From Pirellulaceae bacterium (GTDB lineage: Bacteria > Planctomycetota > Planctomycetia > Pirellulales > Pirellulaceae): a DNA stretch of 5,360 nt. Both the position numbers and the translations under genes were made by a program. The notes below the pieces were generated by a model. The model saw nothing but the letters and a program-made list of their open reading frames with translations. It ran no database searches and was not told where the DNA came from. The DNA lies in NCBI GenBank assembly GCA_020846515.1, contig JADLDX010000647.1:1-5360 (forward strand), read 5' to 3'. Numbering within the stretch: position 1 is the first letter of the stretch; the number at the start of each line of letters is the position of its first letter. This document shows, in pieces, positions 1 through 5,360 of this stretch.

Positions 1-1
1 G

Positions 2-1318
2 GCCAATGTTTCGCCGCAATATGCTGTCAAAGCTGTACAGCTGATCCTCAAGAATCCCGAACGTCCCAGCAGCATGCCGGGTGTAGCCAGCGACGGCAAG
101 TTCCAAATCGAAGCTGACCCCGAAAATCGACGACTGTTGCTGTGGGCGACTTCGGAAGAACTAGCGGAAGTCCGCGAGTTTTTGATCAGCCTAGGTGAGA
201 CCTTCGAGGCACCGACGATGGCCAAATCGCAGATGCATGTCGTGGCAGTCGGTGCGAGCGATATTGACGGTGTCACCGAACGACTCCGTCAAGTTTGGCG
301 TGAAGTCAGCAATGCGCCACTGGTGATCGAGCGCAAACCCGCTCGCTTGCCCGCCGTTCCACCACGAGACAAGCCCGCCGCCATCCCCAACGCTAACCAA
401 CCATCGGTCAGCCAGGCAGAGAGCGATAGCGAGAATATCAAGTTGGTTTCCAGCACCAACGGTGAAGACGCATCCAACAACAAATCAGACGTTGCAACCG
501 CAGCAGATGTAGCGAGTATTTCTGGAGAACAGGCCACACAACCAGCCACTGCTTCTGCCGAAAGTTCACTGCCCGCAGTGCGGATTATCGAAGGCAAGAA
601 GGGTGACTTGGTCATCATTTCTCGCGACGCTGAGGCAGCCAGCACGGCGAGGAACCTGTTGCAGCAATTGGTACCGGAACCCAGCGATGTACGCGTCATT
701 CAGCTAAAGTACGCGCAGGCTATGAGCGTGCGTCGGCAGCTGGAAGAGATGCTCGAGCACACTGCCGTTGCTCCGACTTCGAAGCTCTCCTCTCCCACGC
801 CACGGGTAACGATTGAAGTGGACGCACGCACCAATCGACTGATCCTGCAACACTGCACGGCGCAACAGCTACAGCTGATCAACGACTACATTCCGTTGCT
901 CGACCAGGCCCCGGCCGAAGGCGACCGCATGACGCGTCAGCAAAGAGTGTATCGCGTCAAGCATCGACGAGTGAGCGACGTTGTCGAAGTGGTCAAGGAA
1001 GTCTATCGCGACCTGTTAAGTGTGAACGATCGCGCGTTCTCTAGCTACAACAGCTACCGTCCCAACGGGTTCAACAAGAACCTGGCCGCCACGGCCAACA
1101 ACCCTGAGTATCAGGGGCTGATGGCTGTGGGAGCCGATATCGAAGCCAACCTGCTGGTGATTTCTGCACCCGGTTACTTGATTGACGAGATCGTCAAACT
1201 GGCCGAGTCGGTCGACACGGCCGTCGATGGCCCAGGTATGGCCATCGTCCCGGCTGCGGGCGATGTCGGCGATGTAAAAATGCGCGAGGCTTTGTCGAAG
1301 ATCCTACGTCGCCGATAA
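2..1318 (+). CDS. Secretin N-domain repeat protein, 5'-truncated
   Basis: The reading frame is open from base 2 to a TAA at 1316-1318, giving 438 visible residues. The true start lies upstream; the ATG at 74 falls inside a repeat and is not a credible start. By eye the protein is four copies of the secretin N (NolW-like) unit, each an amphipathic helix, then a strand of the form 'D-x-R-x-N-x-L-I/L', then a second helix ending in 'LD' or similar. Unit 1 is residues 4-68 (EADPENRRLLLWAT). Unit 2 starts near 77 and is interrupted by an A/S/T/N-rich linker (about 112-188) before its closing half (GDLVIISRDAEAA, to about 225). Unit 3 is about 230-302 (VTIEVDARTNRLILQ). Unit 4 is about 312-407, with an Asn/Tyr/Ser-rich insert at 335-372. 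In secretins such units form the periplasmic ring below the outer-membrane channel. Here the chain ends about 30 residues after unit 4 with no beta-barrel, so it is probably a soluble or envelope-attached repeat protein rather than a pore. Family assignment is fairly sure; function is unknown. Confidence 0.8.
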   Translation, partial: ANVSPQYAVKAVQLILKNPERPSSMPGVASDGKFQIEADPENRRLLLWATSEELAEVREFLISLGETFEAPTMAKSQMHVVAVGASDIDGVTERLRQVWREVSNAPLVIERKPARLPAVPPRDKPAAIPNANQPSVSQAESDSENIKLVSSTNGEDASNNKSDVATAADVASISGEQATQPATASAESSLPAVRIIEGKKGDLVIISRDAEAASTARNLLQQLVPEPSDVRVIQLKYAQAMSVRRQLEEMLEHTAVAPTSKLSSPTPRVTIEVDARTNRLILQHCTAQQLQLINDYIPLLDQAPAEGDRMTRQQRVYRVKHRRVSDVVEVVKEVYRDLLSVNDRAFSSYNSYRPNGFNKNLAATANNPEYQGLMAVGADIEANLLVISAPGYLIDEIVKLAESVDTAVDGPGMAIVPAAGDVGDVKMREALSKILRRR

Positions 1319-1334
1319 TCGCCCAAGGCCGTGC

Positions 1335-1392
1335 CGCGTAGCTTCGTCTCGCTGAGACGAAGCTGTCCGCCTCGGAGAGGCGGACCTACGTG
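1335..1392. repeat. REP-like double-hairpin palindromic element
   Basis: Two perfect inverted repeats lie directly next to each other. Hairpin 1 (1340-1364) has an 11-bp stem, AGCTTCGTCTC/GAGACGAAGCT, with loop GCT. Hairpin 2 (1365-1385) has a 9-bp stem, GTCCGCCTC/GAGGCGGAC, with loop GGA. A flanking CGTAG (1337-1341) pairs with CTACG (1386-1390), and the stem can be lengthened by a G-T and a C-G pair, closing a three-way junction. The closing stem shares two bases with hairpin 1. The hairpin cores share the pattern CGYCTCGNNGAGRCG with a compensatory T-A to C-G change. The element fills the 74-bp gap between two convergent genes and ends at the stop codon of the minus-strand gene. It has no T-tract on either strand, so it is not a classical intrinsic terminator, though it could block transcription or protect 3' ends in both directions. 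Its design resembles REP-type intergenic palindromes; copy number elsewhere cannot be seen here. Confidence 0.75.
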
Positions 1393-3156
1393 TCACTTGC
1401 GTTGCTTGCCATGGCCGGCGTGATAATGCTCGCGCTGCTGCTTGATCGATTCGATAGTCACTAACGGCTGATCGCATGCCCAGTGGATGCCATTGGCCAG
1501 TAGCAGTCGAAATGCATCCTGAGCGAAGTCGCCTTTATGGCCTAGTGACGTATAAAACGTGCGTCCACCACCGGCGCGCACGTTGGTCCAAGCGACGGGC
1601 TCAGGTTTCTGATTGGCGATCGCACCCATGAGCAGTGGTTGGGTACCAGCCCCCAGTGGCAACACTTTGTAGAGTGAGCCGGTCGATACAAAGGACAGAC
1701 CTTTCAGCGACTGAGCCAGTGGCGTATCGGCGGGCGATTGAACGACTGAGATTTGCGGATGATCATTATTGCCATAATGGTTTGTATAGCTTCCGCCTAG
1801 TACCTCGCCATCAAACTCGCGCCATTCGGCCAGTCCAGTGGCTGGTGGCTTGTCTCTCAAGCAGAATGCATGGCTAGCGGTGCGAATGCCGATGACAGGT
1901 TTGCCGGCATCTACAAATTGTCTCACTACGGCAAGTTGGTCGGCTTGGATTGGGCGACGTCGCATGCTGACCAGTAGCGCATCGGCGCTAGCGATCTGTT
2001 CAATGCCCGGCAGGACACCTTGCGCCTGGGCATCGCCGAAGACCAGTTGCACGCGATAGCCACCCAAATGCGAGGCCACGAACTCGGGCAAGGTGATTTC
2101 CGTTTCATACTCGTCCTCGGCGATCAGAATCGCCAATCTGGGTCGCAGGTCGCCGGCAAAGCGAAACTCCTGGCCACCCAAAATGTCGGCACTCGTGAAG
2201 CTTGGGCAAACATGGCGTTCGATATGGTCCACAATCAGATCTGTGCCTGAAAAATGGCTGACATACGGCCAACAGCGAGGGTCGTACATGGTGTCGGTCA
2301 TATCGCGGATCAAGGCTACTTGTTTACCGTGGCTGGCCAGTTGACGCAGTCCGAAGGGACGACCGAGCACACACATGTTGGTATGCACACCGACCAAGGC
2401 AACATGCTTAATGCGGCGATCTTCTAAGATGGACCAAATCTCGGTGCCTGAATCGCTGATGTAATCGCGCCCGTTGTCGATGGTCAGCATGTCAGTCTGT
2501 TTGAGCCACGGGGCCCGCGGGTTGCGACCAGCGGCCTTGAGCGTGGCTGCCCACTGGGCATGTTCGACCAGGTCGTCATCTTCGCCACCAGCAGATTGAT
2601 CCAGGGGATACGGGATTGATGATTCACTATCGATGCGGTCACACCAGGTGGAGATATCGCTGGGCACGTTGGCGGCCGGTTTGATCTTCTGGGCGCGGAC
2701 TCGAGCTGGTGCGTCGACATAAGCTTCCATGCAACCGCTGGGCGCATGGATGATCGTCGCGCCATGTTTACGGAGTTCGACCAGGAGTGCGTTCATACGA
2801 GGTGCTACTTCGCCGACGCGTCGTACGGCATTCAAGCAGTGGTGCGAGTCCCACATGTCACAGACGATGACTGCAGTATCGGAGGCGGACCATGTTTCTG
2901 GTTTGATCGTGCGATGATAACGACCTGACCCTGGTGTCACTTCGCTTTGAGCACGCAGACGGATCGAGTAGGTACCGGTGGAAGTCGCAGGTTCCTCGGC
3001 TAGCCCACTGGGCGTTACCGCGCCTAAAACTGCTGCAATACCTGCCAATAATATTAAGACGCGGCTGCAATAGGCGGTATAGGAATCGCTGGTGCTGCGG
3101 TTAAAGGGCTGAATGCGGGGTGGTGTAGGGGAATAGCTGGGTGAGACAGGCATCAT
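1393..3156 (-). CDS. Exported isochorismatase-like / ThuA-like fusion protein
   Basis: This is a 587-residue protein. I chose the ATG at 3156-3154 because GGAG lies 7 bases ahead of it; a second ATG follows directly, and a TTG nine codons upstream has no comparable site. A polar n-region of about 30 residues precedes a hydrophobic core (about 33-47, VLILLAGIAAVLGAV) and a likely cleavage after GLA (residue 53), so export is predicted. Domain 1 (about 85-320) is isochorismatase-like. The putative catalytic Asp is D100 (VIVCDMWD) and the nucleophile Cys is C262 (GVHTNMCVLGRPFG), followed by RDMTDTMYDP and VSHFSGTDLIVDHIE, a style I associate with planctomycete and verrucomicrobial members. The usual triad Lys is not evident; the region reads DNGRDYISDSGTEI. 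Domain 2 (about 338-562) is ThuA-like, a class I amidotransferase-type fold: LAILIAEDEYETEITLP near its start, then IGIRTASHAF, EVLGGSYTNHYG, PVAWTN and FYTSLGH. ThuA-like domains often occur in sugar-related proteins. The substrate of either domain is unknown, and hydrolase activity is inferred only from the family. Confidence 0.85.
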   Translation of the reverse strand: MMPVSPSYSPTPPRIQPFNRSTSDSYTAYCSRVLILLAGIAAVLGAVTPSGLAEEPATSTGTYSIRLRAQSEVTPGSGRYHRTIKPETWSASDTAVIVCDMWDSHHCLNAVRRVGEVAPRMNALLVELRKHGATIIHAPSGCMEAYVDAPARVRAQKIKPAANVPSDISTWCDRIDSESSIPYPLDQSAGGEDDDLVEHAQWAATLKAAGRNPRAPWLKQTDMLTIDNGRDYISDSGTEIWSILEDRRIKHVALVGVHTNMCVLGRPFGLRQLASHGKQVALIRDMTDTMYDPRCWPYVSHFSGTDLIVDHIERHVCPSFTSADILGGQEFRFAGDLRPRLAILIAEDEYETEITLPEFVASHLGGYRVQLVFGDAQAQGVLPGIEQIASADALLVSMRRRPIQADQLAVVRQFVDAGKPVIGIRTASHAFCLRDKPPATGLAEWREFDGEVLGGSYTNHYGNNDHPQISVVQSPADTPLAQSLKGLSFVSTGSLYKVLPLGAGTQPLLMGAIANQKPEPVAWTNVRAGGGRTFYTSLGHKGDFAQDAFRLLLANGIHWACDQPLVTIESIKQQREHYHAGHGKQRK

Positions 3157-3163
3157 CGCAAAA

Positions 3164-3167
3164 CTCC
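3164..3167 (-). promoter_or_regulatory. Ribosome binding site of the isochorismatase/ThuA gene
   Basis: On the minus strand GGAG is followed by a 7-base spacer (TTTTGCG) and then ATGATG. This is standard Shine-Dalgarno geometry. It decides the start in favour of 3156 over the longer TTG-initiated frame from 3183, which would place this site inside the coding region. Confidence 0.6.
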
Positions 3168-3187
3168 AGTAAAGTTTCGACAAACGT

Positions 3188-3218
3188 GGGGTTAGACCCC
3201 GCTGGTAGAACGGCGGGG
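3188..3218 (-). repeat. Overlapping inverted repeats in the leader of the minus-strand gene
   Basis: The CCCC at 3197-3200 can pair with GGGG at 3188-3191 (loop of 5). Alternatively, the longer CCCCGC at 3197-3202 can pair with GCGGGG at 3213-3218, extendable past one imperfect pair. The two pairings exclude each other. In the minus-strand transcript this region lies about 20-50 bases before the ribosome binding site. The stems are short, so a regulatory role is speculative. Confidence 0.3.
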
Positions 3219-3241
3219 AAATGGTGGGAGGCGTAAAACCG

Positions 3242-3247
3242 TATAAT
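3242..3247 (+). promoter_or_regulatory. Possible -10 element for the NfeD-like gene
   Basis: A perfect TATAAT sits in the AT-rich centre of the divergent region, about 120 bases before the chosen start of the plus-strand gene. No good TTGACA-like hexamer lies 16-18 bases upstream (the bases there read near AAATGG), and there is no extended TG motif. It is therefore a candidate only. On the other strand the overlapping TTATAC could serve the minus gene, but its nearest -35-like TTGATT is only 12 bases away, which is too close. Confidence 0.25.
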
Positions 3248-3357
3248 TAAGGTAGCATAATCAAGTAGGCAGGTGGATTCGCAGCCTGTCCAGTTCATGG
3301 TTCGTCGTGGTTGTGTGGGTCGATCAAAGCGGTCACTGTGGTTACCGCGTTCCCGAT

Positions 3358-3361
3358 GAGG
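3358..3361 (+). promoter_or_regulatory. Ribosome binding site of the NfeD-like gene
   Basis: GAGG is followed by a 6-base spacer and ATG at 3368. The region reads ATGAGGCAAGGTATG, so another in-frame ATG (3356) overlaps the site itself but has no purine-rich sequence before it. A third in-frame ATG at 3431 is preceded by CACTCCAA, which is not a binding site. The site favours 3368 as the start. Confidence 0.5.
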
Positions 3362-3367
3362 CAAGGT

Positions 3368-5360
3368 ATGTTTGGGTCAGGATACAAAAGTGTTGATGGT
3401 GGCAATTCGTTGCATATCATCACACTCCAAATGAGCCGAATTGTATTGGTGATGGCTGCTCTGCTTCAGCCGGCCTGGGGCCAGGAGCCTGTTGAGAATG
3501 TCGCGGCCAAACCTGGCGAGCAACCCGTGGAGCAACGAGCCGCGTTCATCATTGAAGTCCCATTGCCATTGATGGGATCGCGCGACGAAGCCATCAAAAA
3601 ACAGATTGAACAAGTTGCCACCCGGACTAGAGCCGATGGTCAACGGCCCATCGTCGTGCTGCATTTTACCACCAAGGCCGCTGCCGCATCGAAAGATTCT
3701 ATGGGCGCTGGCAACCAGCCCGGGGCAAGCAGCAAAGGCAGTCAGTTTGAACGCTGTTTGTCGTTGGCTCGCGATTTGACCAGTCCGACGGCCGCCAAGG
3801 TGCGACTGATCGCTTACTTGACAGAACCGGTCGAAGGTCATGCGGTTTTACCGGTATTGGCCTGTGAAGATATCGTGGTTTCGAGCGAGGCCGAATTGGG
3901 TCGAGCAGCAATCGACGAATCGATGGTCGACGACACGATTCGCAGTGCTTATCGCAACATAGTCAAGGCTCGGCAACCTCTCATGCAGGCCGCGGTCGAT
4001 GCGATGCTCGATCCAAACGTCGAAGTGTTAGAAGTCGAAATGACTGATGGATCGAAAGTTACTGTTACTGGCGAAGAGGCGAAGAAGCTCAAGGCTGAGG
4101 GCAAAGTCTTAAGCGAAGATCCTTTATGGTCGGGAGGTGGCCTGGCCAGCTTTAACAGCGCTCGCATGCGCCGACTGGGCTGGGTATCCCATGTCGTTGA
4201 TGACATGACGGCTCTTGCATCGGCCTTAAACATTACCGGTCGCTTGCAGGCGGTGCGTGTCCAGCCCGACCAGTGGCATGCGGCTCGTCTGGAGATCGAC
4301 GACGAGCTGACGGCCCAGCGTGTCAATCAAATCATGCGTTCGATTGGACAACGCAAGAGCAAGTCGCCATTAAACCTGCTGGTTTTTCAGGTCAGCGATG
4401 TCAAGGCTGATTTTGCCGAGGCACTTCGATTGGCTCAGTACATCACCGAACTGGAGCAAGACGGAGTGACGACAGTAGCCGTGCTGGAGCAGTCCAACGC
4501 TTCGGCATCCTTGTTAGTGGCATTCGCCTGCGACCAGGTCGTGTGCTTGCCCACGGTCAACATTGGTTCGCCGGAACGCAAGCCAGGTTTGGCGCGCAGC
4601 TTGACCGATGGCACGCTGATGTCGTTGATAGCGTTGGAGCAATCCACGGGTCGCCCAGCCAGCCTGATGTTGGCGACGATGGATCCCGAGAGCACTGTTA
4701 AACTGTATGTCCATCAAGCCACGGGCAAACAACTGCCCCTGGCTCCATGGCAGTTGGAGCGCCAAGAGCAACCGGAACAATGGGTTGCCAATGAGACGCT
4801 GACCAGCGACGGCCAGATCGCCAAGCCAGTGGCTTTGCGCTATGGATTGATCGACAGCGAAGCGGCCGATTACGAGACGGCTATTCGCGATCTTGGCCTT
4901 GAAACGGATCCCGACAAGGTAGAAGAGCCTTGGTTGGAGACTACGATTCAAGGCATTTTGGCGCGCGAATGGTTGCCGCGATTATTGGTTACCGTGGGTT
5001 TCTTTGCCTTGATGATTGAGATGGGCAGTCCTGGCCTGGGAGCGGGCGGATTCGTGGCTGCCCTCTGCTTCCTGGGCTTCTTCTGGATTGAAGGGCTCAA
5101 CGGCAATGTCGAGTGGCTGGAGATCCTGCTATTTGTGTCAGGCATGATTGCGCTGGCCATAGAGTTGTTCATCCTGCCGGGTTTTGGACTGTTTGGTATC
5201 GGTGGTCTGCTTATGATTTTGGCCTCGATTGTTTTGGCCGGTCAAACGTTTGTATTCCCGTCCAACTCGGAGCAGTTGACGGTGATTGCCAACAATCTAT
5301 TCTGGGTGGCCGTCTGCGCGTTGATGGTGGTCATCGGGGCTGTCTCGATGGGCCGGCGAC
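3368..5360 (+). CDS. NfeD-family membrane protein with tandem ClpP-like domains, 3'-truncated
   Basis: The frame stays open from ATG 3368 to the window edge: 664 residues without a stop. Start 3368 has GAGG 6 bases upstream; starting at 3431 (residue 22) would give a more classical signal peptide, MSRIVLVMAALLQPAWGQ, with predicted cleavage near residue 38. Two ClpP/SppA-like (crotonase-fold) regions follow. Region 1 is about 58-290, including EGHAVLPVLACEDIVV (around residue 157). Region 2 is about 330-505, including NASASLLVAFACDQVV with Ser379 at the expected nucleophile position and a downstream TGRP. A membrane part begins at about 535, with hydrophobic segments near 536-550, 559-574, 584-602, 606-624 and 643-659. 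Two NfeD-style glycine motifs occur, EMGSPGLGAGG and ELFILPGFGLFGIGG. Long NfeD proteins normally end in a small OB-fold domain, which would lie past the window. The family is linked to membrane quality control, often beside a stomatin/flotillin-like partner; no partner is visible here. Region 1 lacks the Ser, and the usual Lys is not evident in either region, so protease activity is uncertain. Confidence 0.85.
   Translation, partial: MFGSGYKSVDGGNSLHIITLQMSRIVLVMAALLQPAWGQEPVENVAAKPGEQPVEQRAAFIIEVPLPLMGSRDEAIKKQIEQVATRTRADGQRPIVVLHFTTKAAAASKDSMGAGNQPGASSKGSQFERCLSLARDLTSPTAAKVRLIAYLTEPVEGHAVLPVLACEDIVVSSEAELGRAAIDESMVDDTIRSAYRNIVKARQPLMQAAVDAMLDPNVEVLEVEMTDGSKVTVTGEEAKKLKAEGKVLSEDPLWSGGGLASFNSARMRRLGWVSHVVDDMTALASALNITGRLQAVRVQPDQWHAARLEIDDELTAQRVNQIMRSIGQRKSKSPLNLLVFQVSDVKADFAEALRLAQYITELEQDGVTTVAVLEQSNASASLLVAFACDQVVCLPTVNIGSPERKPGLARSLTDGTLMSLIALEQSTGRPASLMLATMDPESTVKLYVHQATGKQLPLAPWQLERQEQPEQWVANETLTSDGQIAKPVALRYGLIDSEAADYETAIRDLGLETDPDKVEEPWLETTIQGILAREWLPRLLVTVGFFALMIEMGSPGLGAGGFVAALCFLGFFWIEGLNGNVEWLEILLFVSGMIALAIELFILPGFGLFGIGGLLMILASIVLAGQTFVFPSNSEQLTVIANNLFWVAVCALMVVIGAVSMGRR

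Larger units (their letters stand above)
3157..3367. other. Divergent intergenic region
   Basis: About 210 bases separate the starts of two divergent genes. The part next to the minus gene (3188-3218) is GC-rich and contains overlapping inverted repeats. The middle (3235-3265) is the most AT-rich stretch and is the likeliest place for promoters in both directions. The part next to the plus gene (3266-3367) shows no strong structure. In the frame of the plus gene there is a stop at 3266-3268, so its coding region cannot begin upstream of that. I see no clear repressor operator or riboswitch. Confidence 0.6.

Noticed and set aside
1335..1392. Reading the double hairpin as an ordinary bidirectional intrinsic terminator.
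   Set aside because: Neither strand has a T-tract after the stems, and the two related hairpins plus a closing stem fit a palindromic repeat element better. A terminating effect is still possible.
3157..3183. TTG at 3181-3183 as the start of the isochorismatase/ThuA gene.
   Set aside because: It would bury the GGAG site inside the gene and adds nine residues to an already long n-region; the ATG at 3156 is better placed.
3297..3359. A 20-codon plus-strand frame ending in TGA that overlaps the ATG at 3356, like a coupled leader peptide.
   Set aside because: There is no ribosome binding site before its ATG, and the ATG it would couple to is not the favoured start.
3101..3364. An 87-codon minus-strand open frame spanning the divergent region and the start of the isochorismatase/ThuA gene.
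   Set aside because: It overlaps the well-supported coding start of another gene in a different frame, has no recognisable motif, and its composition looks like chance read-through.
3377..3841. A 154-codon minus-strand frame inside the NfeD-like gene, and similar long antisense frames at 3949-4326, 4435-4695 and 4514-4951.
   Set aside because: They lie antisense to a continuous frame with clear family motifs, and their translations show no domain-like pattern; they are coding shadows.
1..5360. A new multi-gene defence, mobile or biosynthetic system.
   Set aside because: The three genes alternate in orientation, share no operon, and each matches a known envelope-related family. No transposase, integrase, toxin-antitoxin pair, CRISPR array or tRNA attachment site is visible.

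Overview
The window looks like chromosomal DNA of a planctomycete, most likely a Pirellulaceae-type marine or freshwater lineage. The reasons are the kinds of proteins (a multi-repeat secretin-N protein, an exported isochorismatase-like/ThuA-like fusion, and a long NfeD-type membrane protein with tandem ClpP-like domains), their long charged N-terminal regions ahead of short signal-peptide cores, moderate GC, and loosely spaced genes on alternating strands. The taxonomic call rests on recognising protein styles by eye, not on a marker gene.

Layout. (1) From the left edge to 1318 (+) lies the 3' part of a gene for a periplasmic-type protein made of secretin N-domain repeats. It ends without any secretin beta-barrel. 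(2) From 1319 to 1392, the short gap between two convergent genes is almost filled by a compact palindromic element: two perfect hairpins placed back to back and enclosed by a short closing stem. (3) From 1393 to 3156 (-) lies a complete gene for an exported two-domain protein, an isochorismatase-like cysteine hydrolase fused to a ThuA-like domain. Its start is moved inward to an ATG preceded by GGAG. (4) From 3157 to 3367 is a divergent intergenic region holding the leader of gene 3, an AT-rich core and the leader of gene 5. (5) From 3368 to the right edge (+) lies a large 3'-truncated gene for an NfeD-family membrane protein: signal peptide, two ClpP/SppA-like domains, then a multi-pass membrane segment. 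The C-terminal part lies outside the window.

The genes are not arranged as an operon: 1 and 3 converge, and 3 and 5 diverge. Nothing in the sequence ties them into one pathway, although all three products appear to act at or beyond the cytoplasmic membrane. I find no RNA genes, insertion sequences, CRISPR arrays, or evidence for a dedicated new multi-gene system. The points most worth checking are the covarying double hairpin, the apparently degenerate active sites in both ClpP-like domains of the NfeD protein, and the atypical catalytic triad of the isochorismatase/ThuA fusion.
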